A DNA stretch of 64,000 nucleotides from RPRI01 sp051233685. GTDB taxonomy: Bacteria > Desulfobacterota > Desulfobacteria > Desulfobacterales > RPRI01. Of the stretch, positions 51,110 to 59,933 are shown piece after piece. The position numbers and the translations under genes are program-made. The stretch spans positions 1 to 64,000 of the forward strand of contig NZ_JBAMMY010000049.1 of the NCBI RefSeq assembly GCF_051233685.1. The letters run 5' to 3'. How positions within the stretch are numbered: the stretch's first letter is position 1; each line of letters begins with the position of its first letter. The notes beneath the pieces were generated by a model. The model was not told where the DNA came from. It saw nothing but the letters and a program-made list of their open reading frames with translations, and did no database searches.

Positions 51110-51952
51110 ATGATTATAAGTGTTGCAAGCGGAAAGGGTGGAACGGGAAAAACGACTATAGCCACAAATCTTGCTGTTTCTGTTGGAGATGATGTGCAGC
51201 TTTTAGATTGTGATGTGGAAGAACCCAATGTGCATCTTTTTCTTAACCCTACAATTAAAGAAACAGAAAAAGTGTCGGCTCCGGTTCCGGCAGTGGATGA
51301 GGCTAAGTGCACCTTCTGCGGTAAGTGCGCTGAGATATGCCAGTTTAAGGCAATCATGGTGCTGGGTGAAGTCATACTGACATTTCCAGAAATGTGCCAT
51401 AGTTGCGGCGGGTGTATGAAGGTTTGTCCTGCAGGCGCTATTAAGGAAACAGGCAGGGAATTGGGTGTTATTGAAAGAGGGAGCAGAAACGGAGTGGATT
51501 TTGTTCATGGAAGATTAAGGGTCGGAGAGGCTATGTCGCCTCCGCTTATCCGTAAGGTCCGTTCTTTTACACGGCCCGAATTATTAACCATCATCGATGC
51601 CCCTCCGGGAACTTCCTGTCCGGTTATTGCTTCTATGAAAGGTTCAGATTTTGTACTGCTGGTAACCGAGCCGACTCCTTTCGGCCTGCATGATTTAAAA
51701 CTTGCAGTTGAAGCTGTAAGGATACTTGGAATACTTCATGGGATAGTCATTAATCGTTCGGATATTGGAAACGTGCAGGTGAAAGACTATGCTGCAAATA
51801 TGAAAATACCGGTACTTATGGAAATACCATTCAGCAGAAAAATTGCAGAGGCCTATTCACGGGGGCAACTTATTGTGGATGCAATGCCCGAATGGCGGGA
51901 GAAGTTTTTGTTTTTAAACAGCCGCGTAAAAAAACTTGTAAACCAGAGTTAA
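51110..51952 (+). CDS. MinD-family ATPase with inserted ferredoxin domain (first copy)
   Basis: The 280-residue protein has the deviant Walker A ASGKGGTGKTT (about 5-15), interrupted after DCDVEEPNVHLFL by an inserted 2x[4Fe-4S] ferredoxin domain. This has CTFCGKCAEICQF near 65-77 and CHSCGGCMKVCPAG near 95-108. The P-loop fold then continues (IIDAPPGTSCPVIAS). This architecture is that of Orp3/Orp4 of Desulfovibrio, where they belong to the ORP complex. ATP-driven handling of a metal cluster is inferred. It is followed 13 bases later by a paralogue. Confidence 0.9.
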   Translation: MIISVASGKGGTGKTTIATNLAVSVGDDVQLLDCDVEEPNVHLFLNPTIKETEKVSAPVPAVDEAKCTFCGKCAEICQFKAIMVLGEVILTFPEMCHSCGGCMKVCPAGAIKETGRELGVIERGSRNGVDFVHGRLRVGEAMSPPLIRKVRSFTRPELLTIIDAPPGTSCPVIASMKGSDFVLLVTEPTPFGLHDLKLAVEAVRILGILHGIVINRSDIGNVQVKDYAANMKIPVLMEIPFSRKIAEAYSRGQLIVDAMPEWREKFLFLNSRVKKLVNQS

Positions 51953-51965
51953 CCGGGGAGATTTA

Positions 51966-52835
51966 ATGAAAGAGTTGGTTATAATAAGCGGCAAAGGCGG
52001 CACCGGAAAAACCAGCATTGTTTCAGCCTTTGCCTCACTTGCTGAAAATAAAATTCTATGCGATGCGGATGTGGATGCAGCCGATCTCCATCTTATAACT
52101 GCCCCGGATATTCAACAACGAAATGATTTTAAGGGCGGCAGCAAAGCCATCATTGACAAGAGATTTTGTACCGAATGTGGCTTGTGCCGTGATCTTTGCA
52201 GATGGAATGCCATAAATGATGATTTTATTGTAGATGATCTTGAATGCGAAGGCTGCGGTGTTTGTGTTTACTTTTGTCCTGAAAAGGCTATTGAGTTTCC
52301 GGTGCAAACCTGCGGCGAATGGTATATTTCCGAAACTCGGTTTGGGCCTATGGTTCATGCCAGATTGGGTATTGCACAGGAGAATTCCGGAAAGCTTGTA
52401 ACTATTGTAAGACAGGAAGCCAAAAAACTTGCGGAAAAAAACAACTTGGATTTAATTATTACGGATGGGCCACCGGGAGTAGGGTGTCCGGTAATCGCTT
52501 CCATCGGTGGTGCTTCGGCAATTCTGATTGTTACCGAACCCACAGTATCAGGCAGACATGACATGGAGCGTGTTGCGCAGTTAGCCGCATATTTTAAGGT
52601 GCCGGCTATGGTATGTGTAAATAAGTTCGATCTTAATCAAAAGGAGGCTCAGGCAATAGAGAAGTATTCAAAAAACATGGGAATAGCTGTTCTGGGCAAA
52701 ATTCCCTTTGATAATGCAGTTACTAAATCAATGGTACAGGGAAAGACGGTTTTTGAATATGATAAAGATTCGGTGTCTGCCGGGGCGATCATGACTATTT
52801 GGAAACAAATAAGTGAATATTTAAATGATAATTAG
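51966..52835 (+). CDS. MinD-family ATPase with inserted ferredoxin domain (second copy)
   Basis: This 289-residue paralogue of the previous gene has SGKGGTGKTS near 8-17 and DADVDAADLHL near 33-43. The ferredoxin insert has CTECGLCRDLCRW near 65-77 and CEGCGVCVYFCPEKA near 92-106, and IITDGPPGVGCPVIAS follows. The two tandem ATPases probably form a heterodimer, as Soj/MinD-type proteins with deviant Walker A work as dimers. CGGGGAG lies before the ATG. Their tandem order matches the Desulfovibrio orp3-orp4 pair. Confidence 0.9.
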   Translation: MKELVIISGKGGTGKTSIVSAFASLAENKILCDADVDAADLHLITAPDIQQRNDFKGGSKAIIDKRFCTECGLCRDLCRWNAINDDFIVDDLECEGCGVCVYFCPEKAIEFPVQTCGEWYISETRFGPMVHARLGIAQENSGKLVTIVRQEAKKLAEKNNLDLIITDGPPGVGCPVIASIGGASAILIVTEPTVSGRHDMERVAQLAAYFKVPAMVCVNKFDLNQKEAQAIEKYSKNMGIAVLGKIPFDNAVTKSMVQGKTVFEYDKDSVSAGAIMTIWKQISEYLNDN

Positions 52836-52888
52836 TAAATCAGATTGCAATGGGTAAATTAATTCAAATTATGGAGGATTTTTAGCAA

Positions 52889-53269
52889 ATGGAAAAAGGA
52901 AGAATAGCAATTCCGTCAATGGAAGCAGGCGGTCTTGATGGCCTGCGTTCAGGTCATTTTGGTCAGTGTGATGTGTTTACATTGATCGATGTAGAAGATG
53001 GAAAAATAAAAAGCGTAAGCACTGTTCCCAATCAGGAGCATGTCCAGGGTGGGTGTATGGTGCCTGTGAATTTTCTGGCGGGACATAAGGTGAATGCTCT
53101 TGTTGTCGGCGGAATAGGTATGCGCCCTTTGATGGGTTTTAGGCAGGTGGGCATTGATGTTTATCATGATGATGCCAGGGCTGACATAAGACCGGTTGTG
53201 GAAGATTTAATTGCAGGCAAACTACCTATCATCAGTGATAATCAGGTCTGTGGTGGTGGCGGGAGGTAA
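52889..53269 (+). CDS. NifX/ORP-fold protein (second)
   Basis: The 126-residue protein has the NifX-like pattern: RIAIPSMEAGGLDGLRSGHFGQCDVFTLIDVEDGKI at the start and VNALVVGGIGMRPLMGFRQVGIDVY in the middle. The tail ends CGGGGR. The GHFGQ segment is the usual cofactor-side loop. It lies 53 bases after the ATPase pair, behind TGGAGGATTTTTAGCAA. It could be a carrier of a Mo/Cu or Fe-S cluster by analogy with ORP. Confidence 0.85.
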   Translation: MEKGRIAIPSMEAGGLDGLRSGHFGQCDVFTLIDVEDGKIKSVSTVPNQEHVQGGCMVPVNFLAGHKVNALVVGGIGMRPLMGFRQVGIDVYHDDARADIRPVVEDLIAGKLPIISDNQVCGGGGR

Positions 53270-53336
53270 GGAAAAAAAGATTCGGTGTCATATCGATCGA
53301 AGAGAGATATCTTTTACAGACTTTTATATCAATTAA

Positions 53337-53364
53337 GATTTCTCACTTTCTTCGAAATGACAAT
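53337..53364. repeat. REP-like GATTTCTC...GAAATGAC element
   Basis: GATTTCTCACTTTCTTCGAAATGACAAT is a short imperfect palindrome of the type found scattered in many bacterial genomes, whose false translation gives peptides like CHFEESEKS on the minus strand. It lies in the 154-base gap between two NifX-like genes. Only one copy was noticed in the window. Confidence 0.6.
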
Positions 53365-53423
53365 ACAAAACCGAATTTATAAACCTCTGTACTAAGTAAG
53401 TATATGTGCAAGGAGAAAAGATA

Positions 53424-53783
53424 ATGAAAATAGCTGTAACATCTGCCGGCGCGGATCTGGATTCACAGGTTGATCCCCGCTTTGGAAGGGCTGCAAATAT
53501 AATAATAGTGGACTCGGAGACATTCGAATTTGAGGTGATAGGTAACAATGAAAATATTAATGCTCTTAAAGGCGCCGGTATTCAGGCGGCAAGTACTATA
53601 AGCCAAAAAGGTGCAAATGTTCTACTTACCGGATTTTGCGGTCCTAATGCTTTCAAAACGCTGAAGGCTGCCAAAATTGGCGTGGCAAATGATGCCTCCG
53701 GATCGGTAAAAGATGCTGTTAAGGCATATCTTGATGGGAAATTGCCCTTAGCAGATAATCCGAATACTGAAGGTCACTGGTAG
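53424..53783 (+). CDS. NifX/Orange Protein-like protein (third)
   Basis: At 119 residues this is close in size to the Orange Protein of Desulfovibrio gigas, which carries a S2MoS2CuS2MoS2 cluster. It begins MKIAVTSAGADLDSQVDPRFGRAANIIIVD and has the NVLLTGFCGPNAFKTLKAAKI middle typical of ORP/NifX. The ATG at 53424, preceded by AAGGAGAAAAGATA, is preferred over one 18 bases upstream that lies in the ribosome-binding region. It is my best candidate for the true ORP homologue; the bound metal is unknown. Confidence 0.85.
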   Translation: MKIAVTSAGADLDSQVDPRFGRAANIIIVDSETFEFEVIGNNENINALKGAGIQAASTISQKGANVLLTGFCGPNAFKTLKAAKIGVANDASGSVKDAVKAYLDGKLPLADNPNTEGHW

Positions 53784-53798
53784 GAATAAGAGGTTATT

Positions 53799-54197
53799 AT
53801 GTTGAAATTGTTGATGGTTGTTGCAAACAAAGAAAACTTTTCCAATTTTGCCCAAGAGCTCATAAAGCAAAAAGATGTTGATCTTTCATGGGCTGATTCG
53901 GGCCAAAAGGCGCTGGATATGGTTTTTGCCAGTCCTGTTGACCTTGTGATAACCGATGAAAATCTAAAAGATATGACTGGGTTGGAGCTTGCTTTACGAT
54001 TGCTTTCAGTTAATCCAATGGTTAATTGTTCAGCCGTAAGTTCTCTTGATGCTAAACAATTTCATGAAGTAAGCGAAGGGCTTGGTGTGGTGTCACAACT
54101 ACCTCCAAAACCTGGTGTAAAAAATGCGTTAGAACTGCTTATGCGGATAAGAGAATTAAAAAATCTTACGACATCGGGTTCGTTTCATAATACATAG
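53799..54197 (+). CDS. Receiver-domain protein of the ORP-like locus
   Basis: The 132-residue protein is a single receiver-like domain with the phospho-acceptor region VDLVITDENLKDMTGLEL near 46-63, where Asp52 is the likely phospho site. The N-terminal acidic pair expected around residues 8-10 is missing (VVANKEN), so phosphorylation is doubtful. The C-terminal Lys switch region reads LPPKPG. It begins 15 bases after the ORP-like gene, with GAGG upstream. A regulatory adaptor is possible. Confidence 0.72.
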   Translation: MLKLLMVVANKENFSNFAQELIKQKDVDLSWADSGQKALDMVFASPVDLVITDENLKDMTGLELALRLLSVNPMVNCSAVSSLDAKQFHEVSEGLGVVSQLPPKPGVKNALELLMRIRELKNLTTSGSFHNT

Positions 54198-54376
54198 TTA
54201 TTGGTTATCGATAGTCAGTGAAAAATGCATAGTTCGTTGAAAGCAGTTTTATGCCGCAAACGGCAATCTATTAGAAACGAAGTCAAAAACCGGGGTTGTT
54301 TAACATTATTAAATAATTATATCTGATCCTAAAATTTTGACTTCGTTGGAAGCCATAAAAAGGAGGTATTTTCTGT
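54198..54376. repeat. Spacer with a perfect 13-bp inverted repeat
   Basis: AACGAAGTCAAAA (54277-54289) and TTTTGACTTCGTT (54335-54347) are perfect complements around a 45-base AT-rich centre. The whole 71-base unit could fold as a long hairpin or be a miniature mobile repeat. It ends 30 bases before the CGGC gene. A smaller TGCCG-caaa-CGGCA hairpin lies near 54253-54266. Confidence 0.6.
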
Positions 54377-54742
54377 ATGAATATTGCTGTATTAAGTTGT
54401 AAAAATATTAAGGATGAAACTTGTCTGGGTTGCCAACGCTGTTTGATGGCTTTTGATAAAAAAGAAGGGGAATTTGAAAGATATAAGGGCACTGATGCCA
54501 AGTTGAGGGCTCTTTTGCATTGCGGAGGATGTCCGGGCACATCGCCGATAATACGCCTTGTTAATCTTAAGGCATGGATGGGACTTACAAAAGAAACAAT
54601 TGATGTCATACATATAGGAACCTGTCTTCTGGACAACTGTCCTTATAAAGACACAATTATATCAAAAGTAAAGGCAAAAGCAGGTGTTGAAGTTATCGAA
54701 GGAAGTCATCCCTATAGACCGGCTGATATTTTCGGGGCATGA
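54377..54742 (+). CDS. CGGC-domain protein
   Basis: The 121-residue protein contains the Cys-rich CGGC domain. CLGCQRC lies near 17-23, the eponymous HCGGCPG near 54-60, and a later CLLDNCPY near 93-100. The family is presumed to bind metal or Fe-S, and no enzyme activity is known. AAAGGAGG precedes the ATG. It follows a spacer with a long inverted repeat and lies inside the ORP-like locus, which agrees with a metal or redox role. Confidence 0.82.
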   Translation: MNIAVLSCKNIKDETCLGCQRCLMAFDKKEGEFERYKGTDAKLRALLHCGGCPGTSPIIRLVNLKAWMGLTKETIDVIHIGTCLLDNCPYKDTIISKVKAKAGVEVIEGSHPYRPADIFGA

Positions 54743-54853
54743 GCAGGAAACACCATCTAATAATTCATATTTTACAAGTCTTTTCTTGTGTGATTAATGC
54801 TGATATAATATCATTATACGGTCTCTTGATCAAACAGGATAAGGTGAGTGGAA

Positions 54854-56536
54854 ATGCCTAAAATAAAACTTCGTGTATTGGTTGTTGGCGGTGTTGCCTG
54901 TGGCCCAAAGGCAGCATCAAGACTAAAAAGACTTCTCCCTGATGCGGATATAACGATCATTGAGAAGGGAGGAATTGTTTCTTATGGAGCCTGCGGATTG
55001 CCTTATTATGTTGAAGGCCTTTTCCCAAGGGTTGAAATGCTTACGGAAACACCGGTCGGTGTGGCAAGAACTCCTGCTTTTTTTGAAAAAGCAAAAGGAG
55101 TAAAGGTTCTTACAGGAACGGAAGCACTTTCTATTGACCGTAAAGCTAAAACAGTACTGGTTAAAGATCTTGCTTCCGGAAAAACAGATAAAATGGAATA
55201 TGATAAGTTGGTGCTGGCAATCGGTGGTTATCCTTTCAGTCCTCTGATTCCCGGTGTTAACCTGAAAAATGTCTGGTTTATCCGGCAACCCGTTGATGCG
55301 GATACTATTGTTAAAGAAATTGAAGCACAGAAATTAAAGCGCGCGGTTCTTATCGGTGCAGGATTTATCAGCATTGAGATGTCTGAGGCCCTTGTCAAAA
55401 AAGGTCTTGATGTTACTATGGTTGAAATGGAAGACCAGATAATGCCTGCAATATTGGATAAGGATGTAGCAATGTTTGCCGCAAAACATCTTCGCCAAAA
55501 AGGCGTAAAGCTTATACTTTCAGAGAGCGTTAAGGCTATAGGCGGTGAAGGAATTGTTTCATCGGTCGATACGGACAAGCAAAGCATTCCTGCTGATCTT
55601 GTTATTATTGCAGCTGGGACAAAGCCAAATGATGGGCTTGCAAAAGATGCCGGTTTACATTGCATGGATAGAGGCGGTATAGTAGTTAATGAATACTGCA
55701 AAACCAGCGATGAACATATCTATGCAGGCGGTGATTGTGTAGTTACCCATTATGTAAACAAAACCGCAGGAAGTCCGCTTTATGTTCCTCTGGGGTCAAC
55801 CGCAAACAAGCATGGCAGGGTTATTGCCAATCATATTGCCGGCAATCCTACGCCATTTAATGGCATTGCATGTTCCAGCATTGTAAAAGCATTTGATTAT
55901 ACAATAGGGCGAACAGGGCTTTCGGAAAAACAGGCGCACGCATTGAATCTTGATATTGAAACTACTACATGGGCCGGGCCTGATAAACCGCATTTTATGC
56001 CCGATTCGAAACCGTTTATTATTAAGATGATAGCCGCAAAACGTGACAGAAAACTTATCGGGATACAGGTAGCAGGAATGGGTGATGGCGCCAAACGCCT
56101 TGATGTGGCTGCCGGTGCTATACTTTTTGGGGCAACTCTTGATCAGCTTGCAGATGTTGATTTTGCCTATGCTCCGCCGTATGGTCCTGCACTTGACCCG
56201 CTTGCAACCTGCGCCCATTTATTGATTAATAAAATGGATGGTATAGCTGCCGGTATTTCGGCTTTTGAGGCTAAAAAACGTATTGAAAGCAAAGATGTTA
56301 TATTACTTGATGTCCGCATGCCGGAAGAAGTAGCAGCAATGCCGTTTCCCTACGATGTTGTCAACATCCCGCTTGGAGCGTTAAGACAAAAAGCGGAAAG
56401 CTTGCCAAAAGATAAGGATATTATTACTTTCTGTAAAATCAGCTTAAGAGGTTATGAGGCGCAAAGAATTCTGAATGCAGCCGGGTTTAACCGGGTTTCT
56501 TATATCGAAGGCGGTATTTTAGGCTGGCCCTTTTAA
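54854..56536 (+). CDS. CoA-disulfide reductase-type FAD oxidoreductase with C-terminal rhodanese domain
   Basis: The protein of about 560 residues has an FAD-binding glycine stretch near the N-terminus (VLVVGGVACGPKAA). The single redox Cys47 in SYGACGLPYY is typical of CoA-disulfide/NADH oxidase reductases. An NAD-binding AVLIGAGFISIEMSEAL follows, then AGGDCVV. The last 95 residues are a rhodanese domain with an active-site Cys in TFCKISLRGYEA. Such CoADR-RHD fusions reduce CoA disulfides, CoA persulfides or polysulfide. The ATG at 54854 sits well behind AAGGTG; a GTG at 54848 is too close to it. Confidence 0.9.
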   Translation: MPKIKLRVLVVGGVACGPKAASRLKRLLPDADITIIEKGGIVSYGACGLPYYVEGLFPRVEMLTETPVGVARTPAFFEKAKGVKVLTGTEALSIDRKAKTVLVKDLASGKTDKMEYDKLVLAIGGYPFSPLIPGVNLKNVWFIRQPVDADTIVKEIEAQKLKRAVLIGAGFISIEMSEALVKKGLDVTMVEMEDQIMPAILDKDVAMFAAKHLRQKGVKLILSESVKAIGGEGIVSSVDTDKQSIPADLVIIAAGTKPNDGLAKDAGLHCMDRGGIVVNEYCKTSDEHIYAGGDCVVTHYVNKTAGSPLYVPLGSTANKHGRVIANHIAGNPTPFNGIACSSIVKAFDYTIGRTGLSEKQAHALNLDIETTTWAGPDKPHFMPDSKPFIIKMIAAKRDRKLIGIQVAGMGDGAKRLDVAAGAILFGATLDQLADVDFAYAPPYGPALDPLATCAHLLINKMDGIAAGISAFEAKKRIESKDVILLDVRMPEEVAAMPFPYDVVNIPLGALRQKAESLPKDKDIITFCKISLRGYEAQRILNAAGFNRVSYIEGGILGWPF

Positions 56537-56586
56537 GTTTATACAAAAAAGAATTTTTCAGAGTATAGCCGTTTAATCAACAACAA

Positions 56587-56606
56587 GCCGGGGCATTTGT
56601 CCCGGC
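56587..56606. terminator. Hairpin in the convergent spacer
   Basis: GCCGGGGC (56587-56594) pairs with GTCCCGGC (56599-56606, one G-T) around ATTT. It lies between the convergent rhodanese-fusion gene and the MBL-fold gene. Flanking T-runs are weak on both strands (TTGTTGTTG on minus, none on plus). Confidence 0.5.
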
Positions 56607-56798
56607 GTAAAAAAGCCATATATTTGAGCCAGTTTCAAAACATCCCATTCAGGCCGATCTTTTGCGTTGGGCTCAAATTTTGCGTGCAGTGAAGCATAGC
56701 GCTATCCCCGAAATACCAAATGTATTCCTGTGGTTAAAATTTTCGCCCGCCTTGACCTTGAGATCAAACTGAAACATTTTGAAAGTGGCTCATTTAAA

Positions 56799-57641
56799 TT
56801 ATATAGAGATTACTTTATCAACAGAAAAATCTTTTTCACCTTTTTTAACCGAAGCTGCAGCAACCACAGGATCATGTTCGAAAAAAAGTACCCAGTTTTC
56901 TAAAATAGCCCTGGAAAGAATTTCCTGCTTTTCTTTAAGAATTGATAATGGTTCGTTATCATACGCCATATGCCATGGAATCGGGATATGAGCCGAGGTT
57001 GGAATGAGATCGGCGCAATAAAAAAGTGAAACCCCGTCTCCTTTTACAAGCGGATGCTGCTGGCCGGGAGTGTGTCCGTTTGATATAAGAATTTCTATTC
57101 CGTCGAATAACACAAGAGGCCCGTCAAGAATTATTAAAACACCTGATTTTTCAAGAGGCACAAAATTTTCTTTAAAATAGCTCCCGGCTTCTTTTATACC
57201 CGGATTTAAGGCTTCTTCGTATTGATTTTTTTGTACATAGTATTTTGCCGCCCGAAATGTCGGAACAGTATTATTATCTTTTATTATTGTTGAGCCTCCT
57301 GCATGATCAAAATGAAGATGCGTTATAATTACATCGGTTATATCATCACAGATGAGTTGATGTTTTGAAAGGATGGTTTCAATATCAGTGGTTTGGTCAT
57401 CAATTCTGTAAATATTTTTCATTTTACCGGATAATTTGCTACCCGGACCATTATCAACAAGAATGTTTTTACCGTTTCCCTGTATCAAAAGTGACCTTGC
57501 CTTCATGGGGATGAAATTGTTTTTGTCTGCGGGTATTTTCTTTTCCCACAATATTTTCGGAACAACGCCGAACATGGCGCCCCCGTCTAAAACAAAGTCT
57601 CCAAGCTCTATTGCAAAACATTCATAATTACCAAATTTCAT
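56799..57641 (-). CDS. MBL-fold metallo-hydrolase
   Basis: The 280-residue protein is a metallo-beta-lactamase-fold hydrolase with the zinc motif THLHFDHAGG near residue 110. Further metal positions are seen around SNGHTPGQQHPLV and the CADLIPTSAH segment. It resembles the lactonase/glyoxalase-like branch (LVDNGPGSKL near the start), but the substrate is unknown. No signal peptide. It ends a minus-strand run topped by dprA-topA, although the gap to topA is 24 bases and promoter sharing is only possible. Confidence 0.85.
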   Translation of the reverse strand: MKFGNYECFAIELGDFVLDGGAMFGVVPKILWEKKIPADKNNFIPMKARSLLIQGNGKNILVDNGPGSKLSGKMKNIYRIDDQTTDIETILSKHQLICDDITDVIITHLHFDHAGGSTIIKDNNTVPTFRAAKYYVQKNQYEEALNPGIKEAGSYFKENFVPLEKSGVLIILDGPLVLFDGIEILISNGHTPGQQHPLVKGDGVSLFYCADLIPTSAHIPIPWHMAYDNEPLSILKEKQEILSRAILENWVLFFEHDPVVAAASVKKGEKDFSVDKVISI

Positions 57642-57665
57642 GCTGCTTCTCCGATAACAATCTGA

Positions 57666-59933
57666 TCAGATACTCTCTTTATAACCACAATCTTCTGCCA
57701 TGCAATACAAGACGGTACCGTTTTTCTTGGTGGTTTTTTCAAGAAGAAAGACAGCTTTGCATAATGGACAATTTTTTGCTATAGGCTTATCCCAAGTTGC
57801 AAAAGTACATTCCGGGTAGCGGCTGCATCCGTAAAAAATCTTTCCTCTTTTAGATTTTTTTTCAACTATTTCACCGTTGCAGTTTTTTTCCGGGCATTTA
57901 ATTCCTGTATTGTTAATCCGTCCATTGGAACTTGTGGATTGGGTGTTTTTACATTCAGGATAACCGGAACATGCATAAAAATCTCCATATTTGCCGTGTT
58001 TTAATACCATGGGTTTTTGACATTTTTCACATACCAAATCTGTAGCTTCACTTTCAGATGCTTGTACAGGAGATATTACACCCTTTTCATCCCGGTTGTA
58101 ATTTCTTGAATAAGTGCATTTCGGATATGCGCTGCAGGCAAGAAAATGGCCGTTTTTCCCAACTTTAATTTTCAGTTCATTACCACATTCCGGACACTCA
58201 ATGCCTGTGGGAAAACCTACTCCTTTCACGCTTAACATCTCTTCCGAAGCCTTATCAAGCTCACTTTTAAAAGGCGTGTAAAAGCTGGTCAGAACATCAA
58301 GAGCCTTTGCTCCATCAGCTTCAATCCGGTCAAGCTCATCTTCCATTTTGGCAGTAAAATCAACATTAAATATATTTGGAAAGCTTTGTACAAGAAGATC
58401 GTTTACGATAAATCCCAGCTCGCTGGGCCTGAAATATCCTTTTAAAAAATCAACGTAGCCTTTTTCCCTGATCGTTGAAAGAATGGCAGCGTAAGTACTG
58501 GGGCGGCCAATCCCATTTTCTTCAAGTTCCTTTACAAGAGATGCTTCGGAAAACCTGGGAGGCGGTTGTGTGAAATGTTGTTTAGGTTCTAGTTTGTTAA
58601 GATTTAAAATCATGCCTTCCGAAATATCAGGGAGCATTTTTTTCTTCCCATCTTCCATTTCATCGTCTGCGGACATATAAAGCGACATGAAACCGGGAAA
58701 TTTGATACTTGATCCGTTTGCGTTAAAAACATACGGGCCTGCTGATATGGAAACCGTTACTTTATCTATTATGGCCTGAGTCATCTGGGATGCCACAAAG
58801 CGCTTCCAGATAAGAGTATATAGCTCAAGCTGGTCTTTTGAAAGGTAGGGTGCGACTTTTTCAGGAGTATTGTTAACCGATGACGGACGTATGGCTTCAT
58901 GGGCATCCTGTACCTTTTTGGTGTTTTTAAAAAACCTGGGCTCCTTAAGAGCATATTTTTCACCGAAAGTAGCCCTTATCATGCTTAATGCTTCTTCTGC
59001 TGACTCTTTGGATATTCTTGTGGAATCGGTTCTCATATATGTTATCAGTCCAACCGTTTCTCCCGGGCCAAGATCTATTCCTTCATAAAGCTGCTGGGCA
59101 ACTATCATTGTTTTCTTGGCGGAGAATTTTAGCTTTGTAATGGCTTCCTGTTGCAATTTGCTTGTAATAAATGGAGGCAGGGGGTTTCTTACGGTTGCCT
59201 TTTTTTGAACCTTTTGCACGGTAAAAGGGGTATTGCTCAATTCATTAATTATCTGTGATGAAGTCTCTTCATCAGGAATAACAATTTTATCCCCGTTTTT
59301 TTTGATAAGTTTTGCAGTAAAAGCCGATTTTTCGTTTGTTTCAAGATGAGCCGTTATGGACCAGTATTCCTCGGAAACAAATGCCTGGATTGCACGTTCT
59401 CTTTCACAAATTATGCGAAGAGCAACGGATTGGACACGACCGGCGCTTAATCCGCTTTTTACTTTTCTCCATAATAACGGCGATACCTGGTATCCTACCA
59501 GTCTGTCTAATATCCTGCGTGCCTGTTGAGCTTCATACTTGCTTTCGTTCAGCCTTTCAGGAGAAGCAATTGCAGCTATAATAGCGTTTTTGGTAAGTTC
59601 ATGAAAAAGGACCCTATGAAAATTTCTTCCTTTCTTTTTTAATATATCAGCTGTATGCCATGCAATTGCTTCACCTTCCCTGTCCGGGTCGGCAGCAAGA
59701 TATATATCAGTAGAATCACCGGCCTCTTTTTTAAGGTTGGTTATCACTTTTTGCTTTCCGGGAATATTTACATATTCAGGTTGAAAACCCTCTTCAATAT
59801 TTATTCCGATTTTTTTTGCAGGCAGGTCTTTTATGTGTCCTATTGTTGATACTATATTATAATCTTTGCCGATATATTTTTGTATCGTTCTGACTTTTGT
59901 TGGAGATTCAACAACTACAAGTGGTTTGCTCAC
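57666..59933 (-). CDS. topA: DNA topoisomerase I
   Basis: TopA relaxes negative supercoils by cutting one strand. The 755-residue protein has the TOPRIM domain (LVVVESPTKVRTIQKYIG at the N-terminus, AADPDREGEAIAWH near 80-93) and the catalytic Tyr motif GLITYMRTDSTRIS near 300. The C-terminus has several topo zinc ribbons (CPECGNELKIKVG, CEKCQKPMVLKHG, CNGEIVEKKSKRG, CPLC). It starts with GTG directly after the dprA stop, with GAGGA upstream. dprA-topA adjacency is common in many bacteria. Confidence 0.97.
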   Translation of the reverse strand: MSKPLVVVESPTKVRTIQKYIGKDYNIVSTIGHIKDLPAKKIGINIEEGFQPEYVNIPGKQKVITNLKKEAGDSTDIYLAADPDREGEAIAWHTADILKKKGRNFHRVLFHELTKNAIIAAIASPERLNESKYEAQQARRILDRLVGYQVSPLLWRKVKSGLSAGRVQSVALRIICERERAIQAFVSEEYWSITAHLETNEKSAFTAKLIKKNGDKIVIPDEETSSQIINELSNTPFTVQKVQKKATVRNPLPPFITSKLQQEAITKLKFSAKKTMIVAQQLYEGIDLGPGETVGLITYMRTDSTRISKESAEEALSMIRATFGEKYALKEPRFFKNTKKVQDAHEAIRPSSVNNTPEKVAPYLSKDQLELYTLIWKRFVASQMTQAIIDKVTVSISAGPYVFNANGSSIKFPGFMSLYMSADDEMEDGKKKMLPDISEGMILNLNKLEPKQHFTQPPPRFSEASLVKELEENGIGRPSTYAAILSTIREKGYVDFLKGYFRPSELGFIVNDLLVQSFPNIFNVDFTAKMEDELDRIEADGAKALDVLTSFYTPFKSELDKASEEMLSVKGVGFPTGIECPECGNELKIKVGKNGHFLACSAYPKCTYSRNYNRDEKGVISPVQASESEATDLVCEKCQKPMVLKHGKYGDFYACSGYPECKNTQSTSSNGRINNTGIKCPEKNCNGEIVEKKSKRGKIFYGCSRYPECTFATWDKPIAKNCPLCKAVFLLEKTTKKNGTVLYCMAEDCGYKESI

